Origin: CAIWTU01 sp963815135
GTDB lineage: Bacteria > Desulfobacterota > Desulfuromonadia > Geobacterales > Geobacteraceae
Direction: 5' to 3'
DNA length: 64,000 nucleotides
Assembly: GCA_963815135.1 (NCBI GenBank)
Contig: CAWFFO010000011.1
Coordinates: 372,001 to 436,000, forward strand
This document shows positions 18,284 through 26,359 of this stretch, in pieces (the stretch's first letter is position 1; each line of letters begins with the position of its first letter). The notes under the pieces were generated by a model. That model was not told where the DNA came from. It made no database searches and saw nothing but the letters and a program-made list of their open reading frames with translations. Both the position numbers and the translations under genes were made by a program.

Positions 18284-18522
18284 TGATCAAGCGCCCTCCT
18301 TGTCCGCGCTGTGGTGGTTTCATCATAAAGACCAATGAGAGGGACCGTGCTCGCTGCAGGGTGATCAAATGCCTGTTGTGCGGCTGGAGAGTCTACCCTG
18401 AATGTCTTGCCATGGGCGAAAACCTTGAGGGGATTGCTGAACTGCTTCTGCAAATATTCTATCCCGGGTCTGTAGATTCATATGACTCGAATCCGGAAAA
18501 GAAACAGAAGGTACGACGGTAA
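18283..18522 (+). CDS. Small zinc-ribbon protein
   Basis: A 79-residue protein. The ATG at 18283 is chosen because it overlaps the previous stop. CPRC near residue 7 and CLLCGW near residue 32 form a likely four-cysteine zinc ribbon. Similar small zinc fingers are common among early phage genes and probably bind nucleic acid. The C-terminal half is acidic then basic and is not recognised. Confidence 0.55.
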   Translation: MIKRPPCPRCGGFIIKTNERDRARCRVIKCLLCGWRVYPECLAMGENLEGIAELLLQIFYPGSVDSYDSNPEKKQKVRR

Positions 18523-18539
18523 AAAACAAAGGAGGATTT

Positions 18540-18830
18540 ATGGATTCTGGAATCTGCAAATATTTTCAAGATGACAGACTGGTAATGACCATTCAGATCC
18601 ATCCGGAAACATCAGACAAACAGCTTGTCGAATGTCTTATCGAGACGGCTTGCATGATGAGTGAGAAGGCAGGATCCACCATAAAAGATTTGATGGACCT
18701 GGTTGAAGATTTTTCCAGTTGTATGGAAGCAGGGCAAAGAGTAACAGCAACAAAGTCAAAGGGAATCGTCATCCCATTCAGGCGCGGCGATAAGGAAGGG
18801 CCTAAAGAGGTGGCAGAAGGCGGGAAATAA
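18540..18830 (+). CDS. Hypothetical element protein
   Basis: A 96-residue soluble protein with a strong AAAGGAGG ribosome site. Residues 25-65 are predicted helical (QLVECLIETACMMSEKAG). The tail is charged. No recognised domain. It closes the early gene run before the structural part. Confidence 0.5.
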   Translation: MDSGICKYFQDDRLVMTIQIHPETSDKQLVECLIETACMMSEKAGSTIKDLMDLVEDFSSCMEAGQRVTATKSKGIVIPFRRGDKEGPKEVAEGGK

Positions 18831-18951
18831 TCGCGGGTCCTTCCGGGGGCCCTTTGGGGTGCGGTCACGCGCGACCGCAATAAACGTGCAGCACAGAAAT
18901 TTTTTTAATCCCGGAATTTCGGAAAACTAACATTCCCCGATAGGAGCACAA

Positions 18952-19490
18952 ATGGCTGATTTGAAAGCTGTAAAGGCAAGATTCAAAAATATCAATGAAG
19001 TAGTCCAATATCTTCAGGCAGACGGGTCCGGATCAGCCGGACCACCGCATATCACCACTGGAAAAAAGTCGGGAAACTTAAAGCTAATTCCGACGGTTCT
19101 TTCTCCCTGTCAACCGTCCTCAAGTACGCCCAGGCTCACCTGCAAAAGTTGGACGGGACACCCGGCGAAGGTGACACCCTGGCGAAGCGCAAGGCAGAGG
19201 CGGAACTCAGGAAGATTATCAGCGCCGCCAAAACGAATGAGCTCAAGTATGAACAGCTTTCAGGGAAATTGATCGAAGTCAGCCAGGTTGAAATAGAACT
19301 GGCGAAAAGGGCAAGAGACTTGATGAATTATCTGGACGCGATTGCCAGGAGCGCCGCCGGCAGAGTTATCAAACTCGTTAATGGGGATATGAAGAAGGAA
19401 TCTGAGTTAAGGACATGGTGGTTAGGTATGAATAAAAAGGCCTTCGACAATTACAGCCGGCCGATTGAGGGGCTGGATGAGGAAGAGTAA
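18952..19490 (+). pseudogene. Terminase small subunit-like (Nu1-type) protein, frameshifted
   Basis: After a frame break near 19028 the chain reads as one protein of about 178 residues: an N-terminal winged helix (NINEVVQYLQADG then RISRTTAYHHWKKVG), a linker, and a coiled coil (KRKAEAELRKIISAAKTNEL). This resembles the lambda Nu1/TerS family, which recognises packaging sites on phage DNA. The ATG at 18952 follows AGGAG. No large terminase gene follows. Confidence 0.55.
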
Positions 19491-19757
19491 CCTGGCATAT
19501 CCGGCGCTTTTAATACTTCTCGGTGAAGGGGGATCCAAGATGAAAGAACAGCATGAGCCTGATTTTAAAATTACAACAGGAATAAACGAAGGCGGTACCG
19601 CCAATGAGAGAGGATCCCCACTTTAGAAACCCGCTGTAAACAAGTTGCGCCGCGGTACTGGACGCAATATGTCGGCATATTTGGCATGGAGGAAAACACC
19701 AGGGATTTCCTGGAACAATTTCAAAGGCTTTAAGCCAAAAACAAAAGGAGAATAAAA
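19491..19757. other. Gap where terminase/portal genes would be expected
   Basis: These 267 bases hold only tiny frames: a 28-codon ORF at 19540-19626 and a short stretch MEENTRDFLEQFQRL at about 19687-19734. None matches large terminase, portal or protease. The gap ends in an AAAGGAG site for the capsid gene. It looks like a deletion scar or a naturally short junction. Confidence 0.4.
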
Positions 19758-20920
19758 ATGAGTTTACAGACAAGACCGGGGAAATTGGACTATCAGACAA
19801 GGATGGAAACAATGGCGAAGACCAAGGCAAGAGGGATAGTTTCAATAATCCTGAACCGCATGGGATATTCGAATGAGGACATCCAGAACGATCTCCGCAC
19901 ATATCGGGATCTGGGAACACCTTACACTTCTCGAGCAGGCACGCGAATTGCTCAGGGATAAAAAAGGGGATGATGGACTGCGAGGGGTCAGAGACAATTC
20001 CGATCTTCTCAACAGGGCAATGACTACGAGTGATTTCCCTTCCGTGTTGAAAGACGTTGCCAACAAGAGTATGGAGGGCGCTTACAGCTACGCACCCTCG
20101 ACATATACAGCCTGGACTTCCAGAGGAAGCGTGAACGATTTCAAGGAAAACACCCTGGCGCGCCTTATTGTCCCGCCTGGAGATCTCCCCCGAAGTAAAA
20201 GAGGACGGAGAGTTCAAAAGAATCTACACAAAAGACGGGGAAGAAACATTCAGGCTTAAGACCTATGGCGGAATTCTTTGATCTCCCGGACTGCCATCAT
20301 CAATGATGATCTTTCCGCCTTCTCCGATACCGGTAAACTGCTGGGGCAGACAACGAAAATGGCACAGACAGAAAGGTTTATTCTTACCTCATGAGTAACC
20401 CTTCCCTGTCTGATGATGTCCCTGTATTCGATGATAGCAGGGGTAATTACCTGACAGGAGCCACAACTTCACTATCAAGAGACTCTCTTGCTCTGGGAGT
20501 CAAAACCATGCGGCTGATGACCGACGATAACGATAACATTCTCAATGTTGAACCGAAGATATTGCTTGTCGGTCCCAGCCTGGAAATAACTGCTCATGAG
20601 CTCTGTTTTTCTGACAGTGTTCCCGGGCAAAGCAACTCTGCAGTTCCAAACCTCTTTAAAAAATTGGGCCTTATACCAGTAGTTGAACCGCTCCTGGAAG
20701 CTCCCTCAATAACAGGCAACAGCTCCACAGGCTGGTATCTGCTTCCGGATCCTAATCTCTGGCCGACTTTCCGTGTTTTCTCTTTTTAGGCGGCAATTTC
20801 GCGCCCTTCCTTGATTCATTAATGGGTTGGGAAACCGACAATCTTGACTATAAGATCAGAACCGACTTCGGAGTCGCTGCGATCGGCCACTTTGCTATCA
20901 AATCCAAGGGCGCCGAGTAA
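19758..20920 (+). pseudogene. Major capsid protein, several frameshifts
   Basis: Joining frames from 19758 to the TAA at 20918 gives a capsid protein of the protease/capsid fusion type. Recognisable blocks are NLRTYRDLG-like start, TTSDFPSVLKDVANKSM, YAPSTYTAWTSRGSVNDFKE, LKTYGGILSISRTAIINDDL, VPVFDDSRGNYL and the end GVAAIGHFAIKSKGAE. Breaks lie near 19895, 20165, 20275, 20385 and 20790. The N-terminal protease part usual in long members is absent. The ATG at 19758 has AAAGGAG upstream. Confidence 0.7.
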
Positions 20921-21120
20921 GGATTCAGGCTGAAATTTCCAGGGTGTCTTCCATGGTACACCTTGGAAATGGGGCTTGCAGGCCCGTGGAACCTGCAAGG
21001 ACGCGCCTCCCCATGTTTCTTACTCCTTAAGAAACAGCACGGCGCAATTACAACAGGTGAAAATATGTCAAATTCCAGAGAGCCTGACCAGATCCAGCCA
21101 GGCAGATAACGGAGAATGGA

Positions 21121-21353
21121 ATGATAGATAAAGAGACTTTTACGACATTAGATTTGTATCTTGCGGCCTACCTTTAAAATGCACAGCTGCCTACCAAAAA
21201 TTGAAAACTGGGCCGGGAAAATAATTTGTGTTCCCGCGGAATGATAACACTTTAAACCTCGTTGAGAAATTCAACCGAAATATTCCGGTTGTCCCCATTG
21301 ACTACGCGAGGGAAATAAAAACGCTGCGCGCTCAGATGAACCGGGCGAGGTAG
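21121..21353 (+). pseudogene. DUF5659-like small phage protein, frameshifted
   Basis: Starting at ATG 21121, the chain TFTTLDLYLAAYL changes frame near 21175, then continues through a segment ending NLVEKFNRNIPVVPIDYARE and IKTLRAQMNRAR before TAG 21351. The order (T-x-DLYLAA at the start, a short beta strand, then IDYAREIKTL) resembles DUF5659 proteins found next to phage capsid genes. At least two single-base breaks. Function unknown. Confidence 0.45.
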
Positions 21354-21426
21354 GGGGAAATTGATCTTCCGGTAAGTGCCGGCGGTTACGGGAATTCGAT
21401 CGGAACAGAAAGAAGGTATTTAAACA

Positions 21427-22240
21427 ATGAATATTTTGGATCTGCTTCCAAAGCAAGTTTATATCAAAATCACATCTCGCTGTAATATGCGCTGTCCTCA
21501 TTGCTGTCTTTGTTCCCACGAACATGGTGAAGATATGCCCTTCGAAATATTCAAAAGGGCCCTGGACATTGCCATTCAGCAAAGTTAAGTACACGAGATG
21601 ACCCACGTTATATAAAGGGCAACCGGCCATTCAATAATTTTGAAAATTATTTTCCGATATTGATCGGTGGCGGTGAACCTACAAGTACATCCGAAATTCT
21701 GGTCGATTATCCGCCATGCTCAACATCGGTTGAGACATTTAGATTTTAAAATATATATTGCGACAAACGGCAAAATAACGAACACGGCTCTTTTACTTGG
21801 AAAGATGGCGGCCCGTGGTGATCTCTATGTCTGTCTTTCTCAAGACGAATTTCACGAATCAATTAATCCCGTTGTTGTAAGCAGTTTTGCCGATTCAAAG
21901 ATGCCAGAGCCATTATTCAGAATAAGTAAATACTATAACTTCGAAGGGAATAGGTGGATTTGCGACCTCAGACAAATTATAGGGATCCCAAATTTGATTG
22001 ATAAAGGAAGAAGCATGGCATTGGATACGGGAAAGATGAAATTCGATGCTTGCTATTGGCCTGGGTTTTGTTTCGAACCTGACGGCAAAATCAAGTTTTG
22101 CGCCTGTGATGATTCTCCGGTGATCGGAAATGTGTGGGATCGAATAAACCAGAAATATTTAGACATGCCCCAGAATGTGTGTTTCAGGACGGTAATATAA
22201 CCTGTATGAAGCACCACGGCCCCTCTCCTGCCTTGATTTA
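21427..22240 (+). pseudogene. Radical-SAM cargo protein, frameshifted
   Basis: The ATG at 21427 (AGAAGG upstream) begins MNILDLLPKQVYIKI and reaches TSRCNMRCPHCC, the CxxxCxxC motif that binds the radical-SAM 4Fe-4S cluster. After breaks near 21585 and 21680 the chain continues PILIGGGEPT (the SAM-binding GGE motif) then VHPKFWSIIRHAQ and a long frame to 22200. That frame includes GFCFEPDGKIKFCACDDSP, two cysteines of a possible auxiliary cluster. A further shift near 22190 extends it to NITCMKHHGPSPALIYWL. The substrate is unknown. Such enzymes are unusual cargo for a small element. Confidence 0.65.
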
Positions 22241-22257
22241 CTGGTTACTGGAGACGG

Positions 22258-22422
22258 TTATTTTTTTGCCTTGTACTTCTCCAGGAGGTCTTTTGCGGCT
22301 TCTTCGAATAAGCTTGTGACGGTCCGGTCCTCTTCAACCGATAGAAATTTTATTTCCTTCACAAGAGCGGGATCGAGACGAAGACAGGTGAGCTTTTTAG
22401 TTGTTTTCTCTTTATCATTCAT
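22258..22422 (-). CDS. Small ribbon-helix-helix-like protein
   Basis: A 54-residue protein (ATG 22422). A basic N-terminus and a beta strand TKKLTCLRLDPALVKEI are followed by two helices (TVTSLFEEAAKDLLEKY). This is the pattern of Arc/CopG ribbon-helix-helix DNA-binding proteins, such as antitoxins or plasmid and phage repressors. It is the only leftward gene in the middle of the element. No ribosome site is obvious. Confidence 0.5.
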   Translation of the reverse strand: MNDKEKTTKKLTCLRLDPALVKEIKFLSVEEDRTVTSLFEEAAKDLLEKYKAKK

Positions 22423-22545
22423 TTCGATATTTATAACCGGAAATGTCAGACAAGTCAACTTTATATCTTGACACGTATATTTTTAGCTTTAAAGTGTAAA
22501 GCAATAAAGCTGCTATACATGCAAACCACAAAAGGAGGATTCACC

Positions 22546-22725
22546 ATGGCAAGGAATTTGACGATCAGTGAGAAGTTTGAAAGGCTCAACGGATAGGTTG
22601 AAAGCGGAATCATCGTATTTGGCAGGGAAAATATCAAAGATGAAGACGCTGAAAATTTCGGATGCCTGGGTGATTGCAAATCCGAACGGGGGCGAGAAAT
22701 TCTTGATGTTTTGCTGGGCGGTTGA
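22546..22725 (+). pseudogene. Small ORF with an in-frame amber stop
   Basis: ATG 22546 has a strong AAAGGAGG site. The frame reads 16 codons, meets TAG at 22594-22596, then continues 42 more codons (VESGIIVFGRENIKDEDAEN, then CLGDCKSERGREIL) to TGA 22723. Both halves look coding. The simplest explanation is a point mutation or read error; 16 residues alone would be a meaningless product. Confidence 0.4.
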
Positions 22726-22782
22726 TTCATAACGAAGAAGTCACCGGTCAAGGCCGGAATAATAAAAAAAGGAGGATTTATC

Positions 22783-22984
22783 ATGGTAGATCGTAAGTGG
22801 TGCGAAAAGATGGTTGTTCTTATGGAAGAGCTTCAAGGTATCCCGGCTAGTACATGAGGAATTAGCTGTAAGAATCAGAAATGAAAAAACATATTCAGAA
22901 ACAACAAGGGAACTAGGCGCGATGATATTTGAAAATCCCGAAGCCGCAGAAGAAATTCTCAGGAAAGAATTGAAGGCGGCATAA
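22783..22984 (+). pseudogene. Small helical protein, one frameshift
   Basis: ATG 22783 with AAAGGAGG. The frame MVDRKWCEKMVVLMEELQ breaks near 22845 and continues HEELAVRIRNEKTYSETTRE to TAA 22982, about 67 residues in all. Not recognised. Confidence 0.4.
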
Positions 22985-23002
22985 ACCGGAAGGATCGAAA
23001 TC

Positions 23003-23233
23003 ATGAAACCAACAACGCTACGAAAAGGGGACACCATAAAAATGGAAGGGATCCGTCATAATCTGTCATTTGTGCGGCGGGAACCTCGAAGCGGATCGTT
23101 TGGAGCCAGAAACATTTTTGTCTGTGCCGCATGGGCCGGGATGAACGGACCTGACGATAAAGGCGAATGTGCAATCAGTGATTTCGATGTTTCACGAAAA
23201 TGTTTGAAGGTTTCGTCTGGAAAAATCACATGA
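23003..23233 (+). CDS. Hypothetical element protein
   Basis: A 76-residue soluble protein with a GGAAGG site. It is rich in beta-prone segments (NLSFVRREPRSGSFGARNIF) and has three cysteines. No domain is recognised. Intact frame. Confidence 0.45.
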   Translation: MKPTTLRKGDTIKMEGIRHNLSFVRREPRSGSFGARNIFVCAAWAGMNGPDDKGECAISDFDVSRKCLKVSSGKIT

Positions 23234-23286
23234 GATTAAGGCTCTGAAGAGACTGTAACATTGTAGCTGATAAAGAGGACGCAGCC

Positions 23287-23523
23287 ATGACAAAATTAAC
23301 CTACCAATTGAACTATCTTGCAGACGAATTGGACAGACAGGCAACGGCGCTTAATACTGTGGTGCATTACATGGCGCGGCGGGACAACCTCGAGGACAAT
23401 GCCATTGAAGAAGGAAATATCCAGTTAATGAGGCTTGTCATTGATCGGCTGAACAAATTGGCAATGGACACCAAAAAACTCTTGAAAGATGAAGGCTATG
23501 AAGTGACAGAAGAGGGAAACTGA
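23287..23523 (+). CDS. Hypothetical helical protein
   Basis: A 78-residue, acidic, almost wholly helical protein (LADELDRQATALNTVVHYM; LMRLVIDRLNKLAMDTKKL). It may form a coiled coil. It is the last gene before the strong terminator at 23551, so it ends the middle operon of the element. Confidence 0.5.
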   Translation: MTKLTYQLNYLADELDRQATALNTVVHYMARRDNLEDNAIEEGNIQLMRLVIDRLNKLAMDTKKLLKDEGYEVTEEGN

Positions 23524-23550
23524 AAGGATCAGATGAATAATCGGCATCGA

Positions 23551-23580
23551 GGGTCTGTATTTGATACAGGCCCTTTTTTT
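23551..23580 (+). terminator. Rho-independent terminator
   Basis: GGGTCTGTAT at 23551-23560 and ATACAGGCCC at 23564-23573 form a 10-bp stem with one G-T pair and a 3-base loop, followed by seven T. This is a classic intrinsic terminator for the rightward element operon. Confidence 0.9.
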
Positions 23581-23734
23581 ATGTCTGGGGGAGTCGGTAT
23601 TGATGGACTCCCTGAAGGGGTCGGGTCTGTTCCTACCCCTTATACGGTGGATTGCCCCGAACAACTGATTTGAAAGGGTGTGCTTTTTACCTGCTATAGT
23701 TTCAGGATTTCAGGAAAAAAAAGAGGTCATTCCC

Positions 23735-24094
23735 ATGTATCAAGAGGAAATACTGAGGGCGATCCAGGAGCAGACAGCCGCTATAAACCGCCAGACTGAA
23801 GTAATTGAGAAGCAGACTCAATCCTTTGAAAGATATGCGCGTAATTTCGAGCGAGTATTCGGGTCCGGCATCGAGAAGGAAGCGGCGAAGATCGCGGCCA
23901 TGACGGCCGAACAGCGGAAGGAACACAATAAGCGCATCCTGGCTGAAGCAAAGGCCCAGGGAAGCTATTCGGGGGAAAGAAATAGCCTGTCCGGCCGCGA
24001 AATCCTCCCGCAGAGCCCGCTTTCCTTTGAAGGAGATACCTTCCTATCAACCAACATGTATTTCACAAGATTCAGGGCGGATATTGTCCCTTGA
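23735..24094 (+). CDS. Coiled-coil hypothetical protein
   Basis: A 119-residue protein. ATG 23735 with an AAGAGG site is preferred over an upstream extension. Residues 5-40 contain a glutamine-rich coiled coil with repeats of the type QTxxIxxQT (EEILRAIQEQTAAINRQTEV). An Ala/Lys-rich helix follows, and the last 35 residues look unstructured. Function unknown; it is the first gene after the terminator. Confidence 0.5.
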   Translation: MYQEEILRAIQEQTAAINRQTEVIEKQTQSFERYARNFERVFGSGIEKEAAKIAAMTAEQRKEHNKRILAEAKAQGSYSGERNSLSGREILPQSPLSFEGDTFLSTNMYFTRFRADIVP

Positions 24095-24154
24095 TTCATT
24101 TGTGGTAAGTTTTGAATGTGCTATTCATTATAAATACCATCTTAGGGAGGGAGT

Positions 24155-24572
24155 ATGGCAGAAAAGAAATGTCCTCATAGCCATAATAGATTTGCGATAC
24201 ATCCTGTAATTTGGGTGCTGGCTTCAGCTTTGGTCGGTGGTATTCTACTTTCATTATTCCAGAAAAAGACGGTCTCGTCTCCCACATTAACTGCGAATAT
24301 CAGCCAACCCCTTGAAGCAGTCAAGAAATTTAAAGCGTAAAGCTTTGATAGTAAGAGACAGAAAAATCGCGGTAGGTGATAAATTCGATGATGTTGTTAC
24401 TATCGTCCGGCCCGAAGATATGATCGCTCAAACCATTACGAGGGATCCCAAATTCAAAAATAATCTCTTTGTCGTGAAAACCTACAAAGTTGATGGCAAA
24501 ATATTCAAACTCTTATTGGCAACACTTGAGAAACATGGTCCGTATAGAGTAATTGGGATCGATGTTCAATAA
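24155..24572 (+). pseudogene. Single-pass membrane protein, probable frameshift
   Basis: ATG 24155 (GGGAGG site) begins a 61-residue frame with CPHSH, then one membrane helix (VIWVLASALVGGILLSLF). It stops at 24340. The overlapping next frame from about 24330 carries LIVRDRKIAVGDKFDDVVTI and a further domain to 24572, which reads naturally as the missing extracytoplasmic part. I infer one broken gene of about 135 residues. Two separate genes are possible. No known family. Confidence 0.4.
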
Positions 24573-24621
24573 CATATATATCTACTGTTTATTGTAAAAA
24601 TCTGATTGCCAGGAGATCGTT

Positions 24622-24864
24622 TTGAAATTCGGCTTCCGTGTTCCATCAATCAAAAAGAGAATCGCCGCCAGGACCTCTTTAAAAAGAATTGTCCGGCATA
24701 GTCTGGGAGTGAAGGCGCCGCGGGGCTGGGGCTGGGTGACTAATCCGAGGAAGGCCGCGTATAATCGGATTTACCGGAAAACAACGGTCGGGTGCGGGAC
24801 GTTTATCCTGGTGGCGGTGATTCTATGTGCTGTGCTGGTCGGGCTGGTGTTTGCAACCCAGTAA
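24622..24864 (+). CDS. Small basic membrane protein of phage-like type
   Basis: An 80-residue protein starting at TTG 24622 behind an AGGAG site. The first 50 residues are basic (KFGFRVPSIKKRIAARTSLK, LGVKAPRGWGWVTNPRKAAY) and the last 25 form a membrane helix. Short proteins with this KFGFR...RIAARTS...NPRKA pattern recur in phages and elements as I recall, without known function. Confidence 0.55.
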   Translation: MKFGFRVPSIKKRIAARTSLKRIVRHSLGVKAPRGWGWVTNPRKAAYNRIYRKTTVGCGTFILVAVILCAVLVGLVFATQ

Positions 24865-24909
24865 AAGATTGCTGGGGACGGAAAATATTGTAAAGGAGAG
24901 AAAGATACA

Positions 24910-25395
24910 ATGGTACAAGAACCAGGCGCTTCCATTAATATCACCTTACCGGCCTTTTGTTTGGCAAAGCCAACTCAAGGGGATGGCTATATGATTGTTG
25001 CTAGGGATCTTATGCTGGGGGTTGAGGCTCTCTCCATTTTGACGCCGGATATTCCTCCAAGGAGCTGTGCATTAATTGCCGGTTTTGCTTTGGAATGTGC
25101 ACTTAAAGCTTATTTGTGGCATATGGGAATGATGAAGGAAATTTTAAAACCACAGGTTCGACATAATTTGAAAATTCTCTGGGAGATGGCATTTTATGAA
25201 GGTTTAAATAGTTTGGAAATGCCCCCGCCTGATTGGGTCACGACACTTAGCAAAGGACATTCACCCTATTATTTTCGGTATCAGCAGGGTGAAGGGAAAA
25301 CCATTGTCCACGGAGGTATGACTCCCAACTTGATAAGCATGACGGCCGAATTAAAAAAACTGATCAAAAAAGTTGAGCTTGCCATTAAGAACTAA
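24910..25395 (+). CDS. HEPN-like domain protein
   Basis: A 161-residue helical protein. ATG 24910 follows AAGGAGAG. The central part, CALIAGFALECALKAYLWHM, then RHNLKILWEMAFYEGL, has the HEPN layout: a long helix with FxxExxLKAYL and a following His-containing helix. HEPN proteins are often RNases in toxin-antitoxin and anti-phage systems. The classical RxxxxH motif is not clearly present, so it may be non-catalytic or a different subgroup. It lies next to the ART/SecB-like operon but on the other strand. Confidence 0.5.
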   Translation: MVQEPGASINITLPAFCLAKPTQGDGYMIVARDLMLGVEALSILTPDIPPRSCALIAGFALECALKAYLWHMGMMKEILKPQVRHNLKILWEMAFYEGLNSLEMPPPDWVTTLSKGHSPYYFRYQQGEGKTIVHGGMTPNLISMTAELKKLIKKVELAIKN

Positions 25396-25591
25396 GTCCT
25401 TGAAAATATATTCTTTTTCATTTCTAAAGGAACTCCGATAAGACTACCCGCGGCTCGAATCCGCGGCCCTGATCTATGATTGAAGCCATCATGGGTTGTG
25501 TATCGTTTAGAATTCAAAAGAAAATCCCCACTCAGCACTCAGGCCGGGCGGGGGTAAAGTTATATCTTCAACTAGATAAGTTGTGAAACAG
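25396..25591. other. Convergent intergenic region with a tRNA-like T arm
   Basis: Between the HEPN-like gene and the end of the SecB-like gene. At about 25447-25469 an inverted repeat CCGCGG / CCGCGG flanks CTCGAAT, which on the minus strand looks like part of a tRNA T arm, without a complete tRNA around it. A C-rich then G-rich pair near 25530-25555 may act as a weak terminator. Confidence 0.35.
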
Positions 25592-26044
25592 TTAGTCTGA
25601 CTTAGATATCTTGAAAACTGGAACTTCTGTTAGAGGTAAGATAATGGGTCTAAAACCGCATTTTTGTGTGAGCCCGAAAGCATGTTCCCTCAGATAAGGC
25701 ATCATGATAAATGGAGCGTTTCTATGTGCCCAATCGTCTATATATTCTATTTTAAACTGTGCTTCATCAACTCTAAAAGTTCCTACAAGTTCAACTTTCA
25801 TTGAAAATGGGGACTTCTCTTCGTTGTTTTGACCGACTTCTAATTTGACAAAGATATTTATAGTATTGTCCTCAGTATCATAATCACTGTGGCCAAACAT
25901 TATAGAGCAAACGCCACCCTCTCCTACGTCAACTCCTACTGACAAATCAGGAGGCTCATTTGCAATTATACTTAACTCTTTTACACCTAAAGACACCAAC
26001 TGGATTGGATGCAATTTCATTGATGATTTTTTTTGTTTAGTCAT
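25592..26044 (-). CDS. SecB-like chaperone of a toxin-antitoxin-chaperone operon
   Basis: A 150-residue protein. Its C-terminal half aligns by eye with SecB: a beta region (FSMKVELVGTFRVDEAQFKI), then NAPFIMMPYLREHAFGLTQK and GFRPIILPLTEVPVF, matching the SecB order of a PYARE-like helix followed by FPPLxLxPVNF. The N-terminal half is strand-rich. Housekeeping SecB is normally near 145-165 residues and not in such operons. It is the third gene of a leftward AT-rich operon, 18 bases after the middle gene, with AGGA upstream. By analogy with TAC systems it should hold the antitoxin or toxin complex and sense infection. That is inference. Confidence 0.72.
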   Translation of the reverse strand: MTKQKKSSMKLHPIQLVSLGVKELSIIANEPPDLSVGVDVGEGGVCSIMFGHSDYDTEDNTINIFVKLEVGQNNEEKSPFSMKVELVGTFRVDEAQFKIEYIDDWAHRNAPFIMMPYLREHAFGLTQKCGFRPIILPLTEVPVFKISKSD

Positions 26045-26062
26045 TTAGTTAATCCTAAATTA

Positions 26063-26359
26063 CTATGCTGCATTTTTATAAGGAGCATCGTAAGAATTCA
26101 TATCAAAAACATCACAATCAAAGCACATAATGTAATTTGATTTTTCTAAATACTTAGTTTCCATGCTGTAGTTAAACCAGTAACTATCAGCAAACCTGTA
26201 AGTACATACAGGTTTGCGTAAAACAAGTTTATCAGGGTCAACACCAGTATGTGTTTTATACCCTGCATCTTTTAGTGCTTTTTTAATATCTTTATCCGTA
26301 GCTTTAGCAAAAAAAGCATCTACTTTTGCTTTTAATTCTTCAATCTGTATATCTTTCAT
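26063..26359 (-). CDS. Small middle protein, putative antitoxin
   Basis: A 98-residue protein. Its ATG overlaps the stop of the ART-like gene (ATGA) with a GGGAG site, so it is translationally coupled to it. Residues 1-45 are helical and charged (EELKAKVDAFFAKATDKDIK). Residues 50-98 are rich in Tyr, Phe, Trp and Cys (CTYRFADSYWFNYSMETKYL). A hydrophobic, aromatic C-terminal half is what a chaperone-addiction region of a TAC antitoxin would look like. I recognise no family by sequence; the antitoxin role comes from position only. Confidence 0.55.
   Translation of the reverse strand: MKDIQIEELKAKVDAFFAKATDKDIKKALKDAGYKTHTGVDPDKLVLRKPVCTYRFADSYWFNYSMETKYLEKSNYIMCFDCDVFDMNSYDAPYKNAA

Noticed and set aside
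19510..20217. Long minus-strand ORF (235 codons) opposite the capsid gene
   Set aside because: The plus strand carries clear capsid similarity across this stretch; the minus frame is cysteine- and serine-rich with no domain and no ribosome site.
22546..22725. Pyrrolysine or other programmed amber read-through
   Set aside because: No downstream stem-loop or homologue supports it and many neighbouring ORFs carry errors. Kept as a low-interest observation only.
24910..25395. Antitoxin partner of the ART-like toxin
   Set aside because: It lies on the opposite strand, convergent with the operon, and has a HEPN-like layout; the coupled middle gene is the better antitoxin candidate.
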